Shown: in pieces, positions 1 through 8,065 of the stretch
Layout of the letters: every line of letters starts with the position of its first letter
How positions within the stretch are numbered: position 1 is the first letter of the stretch
NCBI GenBank assembly: GCA_036377675.1
Contig: DASUXY010000024.1
Location: 1-64,000, forward strand
DNA from: DASUXY01 sp036377675
GTDB lineage: Bacteria; Bacillota; Bacilli; Bacillales; Amphibacillaceae
Direction of reading: 5' to 3'
DNA: 64,000 bases
Notes under the pieces: generated by a model
The model's input: only the letters and a program-made list of their open reading frames with translations
Database searches by the model: none
Told to the model about the DNA's origin: nothing
Program-made: the position numbers and the translations under genes

Positions 1-105
1 ATTCACGTTACGAATCTTAAGAGCATTTAAAATGTTGTATTTTAAATAACTAAGGGTGGTACCGCGAGTCTTCTCGTCCCTTTTTGGGATGTGAGGACTT
101 TTTTT
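1..105 (+). promoter_or_regulatory. 3' part of a T-box leader (ileS)
   Basis: The T-box core AAGGGTGGTACCGCG lies at about 52-66 and is the sequence that pairs with the NCCA end of uncharged tRNA in Firmicute T-box leaders. It is followed directly by a terminator hairpin. The specifier loop lies upstream of the window, so the isoleucine specificity is inferred from the next gene, ileS. Uncharged tRNA would favour the antiterminator and so increase ileS expression. Confidence 0.9.
67..105 (+). terminator. T-box intrinsic terminator
   Basis: The arms AGTCTTCTCGTCCC and GGGATGTGAGGACT pair (with two G-U pairs and one mismatch) around a T-rich loop and are followed by a run of T. It is the terminator form that competes with the T-box antiterminator upstream of ileS. 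Confidence 0.88.
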
Positions 106-249
106 ATCGTGAATGAAGGTCAAAGTGGATAGCTGACCGTCATACTCGATAATTGGAACGACTCTTGAATGGTAAAACAATCCACTAGAGAAGAGAATAG
201 TTATGTGATTCAATTCTATATATTGACAACTATAAGGAGGAAATAGGCG

Positions 250-3009
250 ATGAGTTACAAGAGCACATTATTAATTCCAAAAACAAAATTTCCTATGCGG
301 GGAAATTTACCGAATAAAGAACCTCTTCGACGAGAAAAATGGGAAGAAATGAATCTATATGAAAAGGTACAACAGAGGACAGAAGGAAGGCCGTTATTCG
401 TTTTACACGATGGCCCGCCATATGCAAACGGTGATTTGCACATTGGACATGCATTAAACCAAATTTTAAAAGATTTTATAACGCGTTATAAATCGATGTC
501 TGGTTACCACGCACCGTACGTTCCAGGTTGGGATACGCATGGATTACCGATTGAAGTATCCCTTGAGAAAGATAAAAAGGTAGACCGCAATCAAATGAGT
601 GTAGCTGCTTTCCGACAAAAATGTGCAGATTATGCGATGGAACAATTAGACCGTCAAAGAGAACAGCGAAAACAGTTAGGAGCCCTTGGAGATTGGGATC
701 ATCCTTATATTACTTTAACAAAAGATTATGAAGCCGCTCAAATTAGAGTGTTTGGAGAAATGGCTAAGAAAGGGTATATTTATAAAGGTTTAAAACCCGT
801 TCATTGGTCACCATCATCTGAGTCAGCTCTTGCTGAAGCAGAAATTGAATATAAAGATAAACGCTCTCCATCCATCTATGTATCTATGGAAGTTAAAGAT
901 GGAAAAGGGTTACTAGAAGATGACGTTAAGTTTATTATTTGGACGACAACGCCGTGGACGCTTCCAGCAAATTTAGGAATTAGTTTACATCCGGATTTAG
1001 ATTATGTCGTCGTTAAGGTAAATGATGATAAATATGTAGTTGCCGAATCATTATTCGAATCAGTTGTAAAAGAATTACAATGGGAAAATCCGGAAGTCAT
1101 TCAAACGTTCAAAGGTATTGACGCAGATAAAATTATCGCAAAGCATCCATTTTATGATCGAGATTCACTCGTAATGATCGGTGACCATGTGACAACAGAA
1201 GCTGGTACTGGCTGCGTTCATACTGCTCCAGGGCATGGAGAAGATGACTTTTATGTCGCACAAAAATACGGAATCGAAGCTTTATCTCCAATTGATGATA
1301 AAGGGTATTTTACGGATGAAGCCCCTGGTTTTGAAGGTTTGTTTTACGATGATGCGAATAAAGAGGTTACTAAGACATTAGAAAAAGGCGGTAACTTACT
1401 AAAATTATCGTTTATTACACACTCGTATCCGCATGATTGGCGAACGAAGAAACCGACTATTTTCCGTGCAACTTCACAGTGGTTTGCATCGATTAAAGCG
1501 TTTCGCGATAACATTCTTGATGAAATTAAAAAAGTGAATTGGTATCCAAACTGGGGAGAAACACGGATGTATAACATGGTACGTGGTCGCGAAGATTGGT
1601 GTATTTCTCGTCAACGAGTTTGGGGTGTTCCCATTCCGGTCTTTTACGGAGAGGACGGGACTCCAATTATTACGGATGAAACGATTAACCATGTTTCCGA
1701 ACTTTTTGAAAAACATGGCTCAAACGTTTGGTTTGAGTGGGACGCTAAAGATTTACTACCAGAAGGTTTTACCTCTGAACATAGTCCAAACGGTACATTT
1801 ACAAAAGAAACCGACATTATGGACGTCTGGTTTGACTCGGGTTCTTCTCATGAGGCTGTATTATTAAATCGAAAAGACCATCGTCGACCAGCGGATGTTT
1901 ATTTAGAAGGTAGTGACCAATACCGTGGTTGGTTTAACTCATCCCTTTCCACTTCTGTTGCCATTACAGGAAAAGCACCGTATAAAAATGTAGTAAGTCA
2001 CGGATTTGTTATGGATGGTAAAGGAAGAAAGATGAGTAAATCATTGGGGAACATTATTAAACCATCAAAAATTTTAAAACAATTCGGAGCAGATATTTTA
2101 AGACTGTGGGTTGCTTCAGTTGATTATCAAGCAGACGTACGAATTTCAAATGGAATTTTACAACAAGTATCCGAAAGCTATCGAAAAATACGAAATACAT
2201 TCCGATTCATGCTTGGTAATGTAGCTGATTTTAATCCTGAAACCGATCGCGTCGATGAGGCAAATATGGAAGAAATCGATCGCTATATGTTGTATCGTTT
2301 ACAACAGTTGATTAAAGATGTTAATGAAAGCTATGAACGATTTGAGTATTCTCCTATTTTTCACGGAATCCACAACTTTTGTGCGGATGATTTAAGCTCA
2401 TTTTATTTAGATTTCGCTAAAGATGTTCTTTATATCGAAGCAGCTGATCATCCACGACGTCGTAGCATTCAAACAGCGATTTATGAAATGTTGACGAGCT
2501 TAGTGAAATTGTTGACGCCTATTATCCCACATACGATGGATGAAGTGTGGGAATACATCCCAGGTACAGACGTTGAAAGTGTTCAACTAACAGATATGCC
2601 AAAACCGAGAGAAATTACTGATTTTAATGGTTTAGAACAAAAATGGGATCATTTCATGAACGTGCGTGACGACATATTAAAAGCTTTGGAAGAAGCAAGA
2701 GATGAGAAAGTCATTGGAAAATCACTCGAAGCAAAAATAACAGTCGTCCCTAAAGATGAACGTACGAAAAAAGTATTGTCGACAATCAATGATTTACATC
2801 AATTAGTCATTGTGTCAGCTGCTGTATTAAGTGATGATGAAACGGATGCAAATGAATACGATTATACGCATGTAACCGTGGAAAAACATCCAGGTGAAAA
2901 GTGTGATCGATGCTGGATGTTCTCAGAAACGGTCGGAGACAATCATGAGCACGAAACATTATGTACACGCTGTGCCGATGTTGTTAAAAACCACTATTCC
3001 GAACAATGA
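250..3009 (+). CDS. ileS: Isoleucyl-tRNA synthetase
   Basis: Class I aminoacyl-tRNA synthetase that charges tRNA-Ile with isoleucine in the cytoplasm and proofreads valine. The 919 residues match the family length. HIGH is at residues 64-67 and KMSKS at 594-598. The anticodon-binding region follows, and a C-terminal zinc site is visible as CDRC (885-888) and CTRC (905-908), as in the eubacterial IleRS type. The start has AAGGAGG about ten bases upstream. The gene stands alone, preceded by a T-box leader and followed by a strong terminator, so it is probably controlled by tRNA-Ile charging. Confidence 0.98.
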   Translation: MSYKSTLLIPKTKFPMRGNLPNKEPLRREKWEEMNLYEKVQQRTEGRPLFVLHDGPPYANGDLHIGHALNQILKDFITRYKSMSGYHAPYVPGWDTHGLPIEVSLEKDKKVDRNQMSVAAFRQKCADYAMEQLDRQREQRKQLGALGDWDHPYITLTKDYEAAQIRVFGEMAKKGYIYKGLKPVHWSPSSESALAEAEIEYKDKRSPSIYVSMEVKDGKGLLEDDVKFIIWTTTPWTLPANLGISLHPDLDYVVVKVNDDKYVVAESLFESVVKELQWENPEVIQTFKGIDADKIIAKHPFYDRDSLVMIGDHVTTEAGTGCVHTAPGHGEDDFYVAQKYGIEALSPIDDKGYFTDEAPGFEGLFYDDANKEVTKTLEKGGNLLKLSFITHSYPHDWRTKKPTIFRATSQWFASIKAFRDNILDEIKKVNWYPNWGETRMYNMVRGREDWCISRQRVWGVPIPVFYGEDGTPIITDETINHVSELFEKHGSNVWFEWDAKDLLPEGFTSEHSPNGTFTKETDIMDVWFDSGSSHEAVLLNRKDHRRPADVYLEGSDQYRGWFNSSLSTSVAITGKAPYKNVVSHGFVMDGKGRKMSKSLGNIIKPSKILKQFGADILRLWVASVDYQADVRISNGILQQVSESYRKIRNTFRFMLGNVADFNPETDRVDEANMEEIDRYMLYRLQQLIKDVNESYERFEYSPIFHGIHNFCADDLSSFYLDFAKDVLYIEAADHPRRRSIQTAIYEMLTSLVKLLTPIIPHTMDEVWEYIPGTDVESVQLTDMPKPREITDFNGLEQKWDHFMNVRDDILKALEEARDEKVIGKSLEAKITVVPKDERTKKVLSTINDLHQLVIVSAAVLSDDETDANEYDYTHVTVEKHPGEKCDRCWMFSETVGDNHEHETLCTRCADVVKNHYSEQ

Positions 3010-3018
3010 ACGAAAGTT

Positions 3019-3056
3019 AATGTTCCCGAACAATCGTTTCGGGAACATTCTTTTTC
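3019..3056 (+). terminator. Intrinsic terminator after ileS
   Basis: A perfect 12-bp inverted repeat (AATGTTCCCGAA / TTCGGGAACATT) with a short loop is followed by CTTTTT. It ends the ileS transcript ten bases after the stop codon. Confidence 0.92.
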
Positions 3057-3137
3057 TTCATTTGATTCGAGTGATCCGATTCATCGCTTCTTCATAAGAA
3101 ATCATTTCGAATTTGTTCCTAGAGCGAATGTTTGTTA

Positions 3138-3164
3138 TTGTATTTCTTGTACATATGGTAAAAT
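3138..3164 (+). promoter_or_regulatory. Candidate promoter for lspA-rluD
   Basis: An extended -10 (TGGTAAAAT, 3156-3164) is preceded by a weak -35-like TTGTAT at 3138 with a short 15-base spacer. A promoter is expected here because the upstream gene ends in a strong terminator. The exact -35 is uncertain. Confidence 0.4.
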
Positions 3165-3193
3165 GCAAGGAAAAGAGAAGCGGAGGGTGTAGA

Positions 3194-3661
3194 ATGATTT
3201 GGTACTATTTCATTGCAGCACTCATTATTGCGATTGATCAATTGACAAAGTGGTTCATTATAAAATATATGGATTTATACGAGCAAATCCCGATTATTGA
3301 AAACTTTTTTTATATAACGTCATTCCGCAATAAAGGAGCGGCATGGGGTATTTTACAAAATCAAATGACCTTCTTTTATATCATTACTGTCCTTGTCATC
3401 ATCGGGGTTATTTATTATCTTCATAAATATGGAAAAAGTAGCATTGTATTTGGCGTTGCATTGAGCTTTATATTAGGTGGAGCAATCGGCAATTTTATCG
3501 ATCGTCTCTTTCGTAAAGAAGTTGTCGACTTCCTTGATTTCATTATTTTCAATTATGATTACCCTATTTTCAATATTGCTGATTCTTCACTCGTAGTAGG
3601 GGTTATACTCGTCGCTATCACTATTTTTTTAGATGAAAAGAAAGGGAATTTAAAACGATGA
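3194..3661 (+). CDS. lspA: Lipoprotein signal peptidase (SPase II)
   Basis: Membrane aspartyl protease that removes the signal peptide of diacylglyceryl-modified prolipoproteins. The 155-residue protein begins with a hydrophobic helix carrying the DQLTKW motif. It then shows the family motif RNKGAAWG and the two catalytic aspartates in GNFIDR and NIADS near the end. Four membrane segments are apparent. I chose ATG 3194 because GGAGG lies seven bases upstream; the longer frame from 3113 lacks a ribosome binding site and precedes the usual first helix. The stop overlaps the rluD start (ATGA), implying translational coupling. Confidence 0.96.
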   Translation: MIWYYFIAALIIAIDQLTKWFIIKYMDLYEQIPIIENFFYITSFRNKGAAWGILQNQMTFFYIITVLVIIGVIYYLHKYGKSSIVFGVALSFILGGAIGNFIDRLFRKEVVDFLDFIIFNYDYPIFNIADSSLVVGVILVAITIFLDEKKGNLKR

Positions 3662-4566
3662 CTTTTGAGCATAAAGTTCGCGAATCAGAAAATGAAATGC
3701 GTCTTGATAAATTGTTGACAACGATTATAAAAGATAAGTCTCGCTCGCAAATACAAACATGGATTAAAGAGCATAATGTCACTGTAAACGGTAGACGAGT
3801 AAAAGTGAATTATAAATGTCGGCTGAACGACTTGATTCAGTGGACGATTCCTGAAGAAGATCCCGTCGAAATCATCCCTGAAAATATACCATTAGAAATC
3901 GTTTATGAAGACGATGATTTATTCGTCATTAATAAACGAAAAGGAATCGTTGTTCATCCTTCGCCAGGACATCGAAAGGGAACGCTCGTTCATGGACTTT
4001 TGCACTATTATCCAAAGTTGTTAAGTGTAGGAGAATTTGAAAGACCAGGTATTGTTCACCGTTTGGATAAAGATACGAGTGGTCTATTAATCGTAGCTAA
4101 AAATAATCGTGCCCACTTAGAGTTATCAAAACAATTCGCACAAAAAGAAATCGAACGTACATATGAAGCTATTGTCCATGGCACATTGTCTCATGATCGA
4201 GGAAAGATTGATGCGCCGATTGGAAGAAATCCGAACAATCGCCAACAGATGGCTGTCGTCACTGGTGGGCGACAAGCGATTACACATTTTCGTGTCATTA
4301 CTCGTTATGAAAATTATACCTATGTGGAATGTCAATTAGAAACAGGCAGAACACATCAAATTCGTGTACATATGAAATATATTAACCATCCGCTTGTTGG
4401 TGATCCAAAGTATTGTTCACGCCGCACAATTCATATGAATGGACAAGCTCTACATGCAAAAGAGCTAAAATTTGTGCATCCAATTACAAAAGAGCAACTA
4501 CACTTTCAAGCTCCACCACCAAAGGCTTTTCGAGATTTTTTGACAACTTTAGATAAGAAGTCTTGA
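3658..4566 (+). CDS. rluD: RluA/RluD-family 23S rRNA pseudouridine synthase
   Basis: Converts specific uridines to pseudouridine in large-subunit rRNA. It has 302 residues, an N-terminal S4 RNA-binding domain (about residues 15-75) and a catalytic domain with the signature HRLDKDTSG at 134-142, in which Asp137 is the expected catalytic aspartate. The ARTH-like segment TGRTHQIRVH is also present. It is the orthologue of B. subtilis ylyB by position between lspA and pyrR. The exact target uridines are inferred only. The stop codon lies inside the -35 box of the pyr promoter. Confidence 0.93.
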   Translation: MTFEHKVRESENEMRLDKLLTTIIKDKSRSQIQTWIKEHNVTVNGRRVKVNYKCRLNDLIQWTIPEEDPVEIIPENIPLEIVYEDDDLFVINKRKGIVVHPSPGHRKGTLVHGLLHYYPKLLSVGEFERPGIVHRLDKDTSGLLIVAKNNRAHLELSKQFAQKEIERTYEAIVHGTLSHDRGKIDAPIGRNPNNRQQMAVVTGGRQAITHFRVITRYENYTYVECQLETGRTHQIRVHMKYINHPLVGDPKYCSRRTIHMNGQALHAKELKFVHPITKEQLHFQAPPPKAFRDFLTTLDKKS

Positions 4567-4591
4567 CAGACGACTTATAGTTTGTAATAAT
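4563..4591 (+). promoter_or_regulatory. pyr operon promoter
   Basis: A consensus -35 TTGACA at 4563-4568 is followed after 16-17 bases by the -10 region TAATAAT (4585-4591). The -35 contains the rluD stop codon TGA. It lies just upstream of the first PyrR attenuator. Confidence 0.8.
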
Positions 4592-4610
4592 TATCCTGAT
4601 GAATAAATGA

Positions 4611-4705
4611 TCCTTTAACATAGTCCCGTGAGGCTAATAAGGACCGGATATATAGGCTAGGATTGTATCCAAACCCCTTTTTCCTCATGGAAGAAGGGGT
4701 TTTTT
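4611..4705 (+). promoter_or_regulatory. PyrR attenuator 1 (pyr leader)
   Basis: The PyrR binding loop with its conserved core CCCGTGAGGCT sits in a hairpin closed by TCCTT/AAGGA (4611-4643). An antiterminator segment follows, and then a terminator hairpin with arms AAACCCCTT and AAGGGGTTT and a T run (4671-4705). By the known B. subtilis mechanism, UMP-bound PyrR stabilises the first hairpin and so favours termination ahead of pyrR. Confidence 0.9.
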
Positions 4706-4765
4706 AAAAAAAGGAATTTAAAAATAAACGGGCAGATTGAACAACGGTATAACGGGGGGTAAAGA

Positions 4766-5305
4766 ATGAAAAAGAAAGCGGTACTATTAGATCAACCTGC
4801 TATTAATCGAGCCTTAACACGAATAGCTCATGAAATATTAGAGAAAAATAAAGGCGGAGCGGATGTTGTTCTCGTCGGGATTAAAACGCGGGGTGTTCCA
4901 TTAGCTAAACGATTACAAGAAAAGATAAAACAAATTGAAAATTTGATGCTTCCCATCGGTGAATTAGACATTACCTTATATCGTGATGATTTAGAAAAAG
5001 CTGTACCAGCTGACCCTGAGTTAAAAGATACGAATATACCTATTGATTTGACGAATAAACGAGTCGTTTTAGTCGATGATGTTTTATATACGGGAAGAAC
5101 TGTCCGAGCAGCTATGGATGCGATTATGGATCATGGGAGACCATCGCAAATTCAATTAGCAGTCCTCGTTGATCGTGGTCATCGCGAACTACCTATTCGG
5201 GCAGATTATATTGGGAAAAATATTCCGACTTCGAATCAAGAAAATATCGTTGTCGATGTAACAGAAGTTGATCAAATCGATCAAGTGGCTATTTATGAAA
5301 AGTGA
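4766..5305 (+). CDS. pyrR: PyrR pyrimidine attenuation regulator / uracil phosphoribosyltransferase
   Basis: RNA-binding regulator that binds the pyr leader in response to UMP/UTP and causes early termination. It also has uracil phosphoribosyltransferase activity in the family. The 179 residues match the family. The PRPP-binding motif VVLVDDVLYTGRT lies near residues 99-111. The start has GGGGGGT upstream. It sits between two PyrR-type attenuators, so it is autoregulated, as in B. subtilis. Confidence 0.97.
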   Translation: MKKKAVLLDQPAINRALTRIAHEILEKNKGGADVVLVGIKTRGVPLAKRLQEKIKQIENLMLPIGELDITLYRDDLEKAVPADPELKDTNIPIDLTNKRVVLVDDVLYTGRTVRAAMDAIMDHGRPSQIQLAVLVDRGHRELPIRADYIGKNIPTSNQENIVVDVTEVDQIDQVAIYEK

Positions 5306-5312
5306 ATCGTAA

Positions 5313-5412
5313 GACCTTTAATTAAATCCAGAGAGATTTACAAGGTCGCAAAAAACGTGTGTAATTTTACACGTCTACCTCTTTGCGACCGAATGCAAAG
5401 AGTTTTTTTTTT
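5313..5412 (+). promoter_or_regulatory. PyrR attenuator 2 (pyrR-pyrP gap)
   Basis: Three mutually exclusive structures can be read. A PyrR-binding anti-antiterminator is closed by GACCTT/AAGGTC (5313-5347) around the loop core TCCAGAGAGA. An antiterminator pairs GGTCGCAAA with TTTGCGACC (about 5344-5390). A terminator pairs CTCTTTGC with GCAAAGAG and is followed by ten T (5379-5412). This is the classical pyr arrangement. It now precedes a broken pyrP and controls the downstream pyr genes. Confidence 0.9.
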
Positions 5413-5444
5413 GAACGGATGCCGGTGATAAAGGGACATTAAAA

Positions 5445-5865
5445 GTGAACAAAAAACGAATTGCGATGGATGTTCATGAAGTTCCGAAGAAGCCAAGCGA
5501 ATGGATTCTTCTAAGTATTCAACATTTATTCGCTATGTTTGGTGCAACGATTCTTGTACCATTTTTAACAGATTTATCTCCAGCGGTTGCCCTCATTTCA
5601 AGTGGAACAGGAACGATTGCTTACTTGTTAATTACGAAAGGAAAAATACCAGCTTACTTAGGGTCGATTTCGTCCCGTCATTCTAGTTATCGGAATAGGG
5701 GGAGCAATTATCCAAATTACCGAACATGTACAAATTGCTGGAATGGGCTTGTCAGCAATTATCGGTGTTTTATTAAATTTACTGTTACCGGGTAAAGAAA
5801 ATGGATATGGAAATGACGCACTTTTTGGAGATAAGGCAATAGAAGAAGAACAGTTGACAAACTAA
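5445..5865 (+). pseudogene. pyrP: Broken uracil permease pyrP (internal deletion plus frameshift)
   Basis: The first ~73 codons (5445 to about 5663) encode the normal N-terminus of a UraA/PyrP uracil:H+ symporter, including QHLFAMFGATILVPF and ending in KIPAYLGS. From about 5665 a different frame reads RPVILVIGIGGAII... to NLLLPGKENG and stops at 5865, which resembles the normal C-terminal part. Permeases of this family are about 430 residues, so roughly 290 codons between the two parts are missing and the join is out of frame. Translated as it stands, the frame stops at 5795. No functional transporter can be made from this locus. A clean internal deletion is the simplest reading; an assembly gap is possible. 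Confidence 0.87.
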
Positions 5866-5895
5866 GACACGACTACTTTGTATAGGAGGATCATG

Positions 5896-6825
5896 ATGAA
5901 CCATTTTATTTCTGTCAGTCAATTACAGGAAGAGGAAATCTTCTCCCTCTTACGACTCGCTGCTCACTTGCGTAAAGAAAATGATCAAACATTCGAAAAG
6001 CAGTTTTTCGCCGCGAATTTGTTTTTCGAGCCGAGTACGCGAACGAAAATGAGTTTTACGGTTGCTCAAAAAAAGTTAGGTTTCGACGTATTAGATTTTC
6101 ATGCTGACCAGTCGAGTGCAAAAAAAGGTGAATCATTGTATGATACAGCAAGAACGTTTCAAGCGATTGGGGCAAACTTACTCGTCATTCGTCATCCAGA
6201 AGATAACTGGATGGATGAACTAGAAAATATATCAATTCCAATTATTAATGCCGGGGCTGGGAAAGAAGAGCACCCAACCCAATGTTTATTAGATTTATTA
6301 ACGATTTATGAAGAGTTTGGAACATTTCATGGGTTAAATGTCTCGATTGTAGGAGACATCAAACATAGTCGAGTTGCCCATTCCCATGCAGATGCGTTAA
6401 AACGTCTTGGAGCAAATGTTTATTTTAGTGCGGCACCTCGTTTTGCAGATCGTTCAATCGACGTTCCCTATATTACGATTGATGAAGCTGTTCAGATAAG
6501 TGATGTCGTCATGCTGTTACGTATTCAACATGAACGGCATGATCATCCTCTAAGCGTCACCACCGATTATCTTCAATCATATGGATTGACGAAATCGCGA
6601 GAGAAACAAATGAAAGAGCGAGCGATTATTTTGCATCCCGCTCCAATTAACCGCGGCGTAGAAATCGATACAGACTTAGTAGAGTGTGATCGTTCGAGAA
6701 TTTTTAAACAGATGGAAAATGGTGTCTACATGCGAATGGCCATTATGATAAAACTATTACAAAAGTGGGGGATTATTCATGAAAATTTTACTCAAACATG
6801 CGAAGATCTTAACCGAGTCAAATAA
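5896..6825 (+). CDS. pyrB: Aspartate carbamoyltransferase catalytic chain
   Basis: Joins carbamoyl phosphate and aspartate to form carbamoyl aspartate, the first committed step of UMP synthesis. The 309 residues match the unregulated Bacillus enzyme. The carbamoyl-phosphate motif PSTRT is at 46-50, and HPTQCLLD, LLRIQHERH and HPAPINRGVEID are intact. I chose ATG 5896 (AGGAGG six bases before) over 5893 by spacing and by the B. subtilis N-terminus. The 3' end overlaps pyrC by 47 bases. The gene follows the pyrP remnant by only 30 bases, without its own attenuator. Confidence 0.97.
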   Translation: MNHFISVSQLQEEEIFSLLRLAAHLRKENDQTFEKQFFAANLFFEPSTRTKMSFTVAQKKLGFDVLDFHADQSSAKKGESLYDTARTFQAIGANLLVIRHPEDNWMDELENISIPIINAGAGKEEHPTQCLLDLLTIYEEFGTFHGLNVSIVGDIKHSRVAHSHADALKRLGANVYFSAAPRFADRSIDVPYITIDEAVQISDVVMLLRIQHERHDHPLSVTTDYLQSYGLTKSREKQMKERAIILHPAPINRGVEIDTDLVECDRSRIFKQMENGVYMRMAIMIKLLQKWGIIHENFTQTCEDLNRVK

Positions 6826-8065
6826 ACTAAAACCGTGTGACGTTCTGATTAAAGGGAAAACGATTCAAAAAATGAAAGAAGGACTTACGGATCGCGCCGA
6901 TCAAGTGATCGATTGTAACGGTCATCTATTAGTACCAGGGTTTATCGATGTCCACATCCATTTGCGTGAACCAGGTGGAGAACATAAGGAAACGATTGAA
7001 ACAGGTACAAACGCAGCAGCACGGGGTGGTTTCACGACAGTTTGTGCAATGCCGAATACGAATCCTGTTCCAGATAATCTAGAAAAGGTAAACGAGCTTT
7101 TTGAAAAAATTAAACAAAATGCTGTCATTCGCGTATTACCTTACGCTTCTATTACAAAAGAATTGAAAGGGGAACAGTTGACGAACATTAAACAACTCTC
7201 AAAAGAAGGGGTGTTCGCCTTTACAGACGATGGTGTAGGCATCCAATCAGCTGATGTTATGTTACGTGCTATGGAGGAAGCGGCTGCGAGTGACATGCCG
7301 ATTGTTGCTCACTGTGAAGATAATTCACTTGTATATGGTGGTGTCGTCCATCGCGGAAAAGTAGATGAACGGTTACATTTGCCCGGTATTCCGTCCGTAG
7401 CTGAATCGGTACAAATTGCTCGTGATGTTTTACTTGCGGAAGTTACGGGTTGCCATTATCACGTCTGCCATGTCAGTACAAAGGAATCTGTTCGTGTTAT
7501 TCGCGATGCTAAAAAAGCAGGTATCCGTGTAACAGCTGAGGTAGCTCCTCATCATCTTCTCCTTAATGAACAATCAATCAAGGAAGACGATGCTGATTTT
7601 AAAATGAATCCACCGTTACGTAGTAAAGAAGACCAACAAGCATTGTTAGAAGGTTTATTAGATGGAACTATTGATTGTATCGCAACGGATCATGCCCCAC
7701 ATACAGCGGAAGAAAAAGCAGTTGGTATGTTAAAAGCACCATTCGGAATCGTCGGTTTAGAAACGGCTTTTCCATTGCTTTATACACACCTCGTGCAAAC
7801 GAACAAAGTCACTCTCCGTCAATTAATTGATTGGTTAACGATTAAACCAGCAGAAATTTTTAATTTACCTTATGGTAGACTTGCAGAGAATGCACGAGCG
7901 GATGTAACGTTAATCGATCTGAATAAAAAAGCGAAGATTGATAAACATACATTTTTATCAAAAGGAAAAAATACGCCATTTCACGATTGGGATGTGTCTG
8001 GATGGCCAATCTTAACGATTTCTGATGGTATAATTGCTTATCAAGGAATGGGGGATCTTTCATGA
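6779..8065 (+). CDS. pyrC: Dihydroorotase (class I)
   Basis: Zinc amidohydrolase that cyclises carbamoyl aspartate to dihydroorotate. It has 428 residues. The metal motif DVHIHLREPG is near residues 57-66 (His59, His61). The bridging Asp151 of class I enzymes is seen in FTDDGVG, with HCED, CHVSTKE and DHAPHT following. The ATG has a GGGGGA site upstream, inside pyrB. The stop overlaps the next start (ATGA), so the gene is translationally coupled to both neighbours. Confidence 0.97.
   Translation: MKILLKHAKILTESNKLKPCDVLIKGKTIQKMKEGLTDRADQVIDCNGHLLVPGFIDVHIHLREPGGEHKETIETGTNAAARGGFTTVCAMPNTNPVPDNLEKVNELFEKIKQNAVIRVLPYASITKELKGEQLTNIKQLSKEGVFAFTDDGVGIQSADVMLRAMEEAAASDMPIVAHCEDNSLVYGGVVHRGKVDERLHLPGIPSVAESVQIARDVLLAEVTGCHYHVCHVSTKESVRVIRDAKKAGIRVTAEVAPHHLLLNEQSIKEDDADFKMNPPLRSKEDQQALLEGLLDGTIDCIATDHAPHTAEEKAVGMLKAPFGIVGLETAFPLLYTHLVQTNKVTLRQLIDWLTIKPAEIFNLPYGRLAENARADVTLIDLNKKAKIDKHTFLSKGKNTPFHDWDVSGWPILTISDGIIAYQGMGDLS

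Noticed and set aside
2894..3097. Plus-strand ORF overlapping the ileS end
   Set aside because: It is in another frame of ileS and runs through the ileS terminator.
3113..3193. 27-codon N-terminal extension of lspA
   Set aside because: The extension covers the promoter and ribosome binding region and is not part of the family; ATG 3194 fits.
5501..5686. 61-residue ORF inside the pyrP remnant
   Set aside because: Shadow frame; the residues of the permease are in the other two frames.
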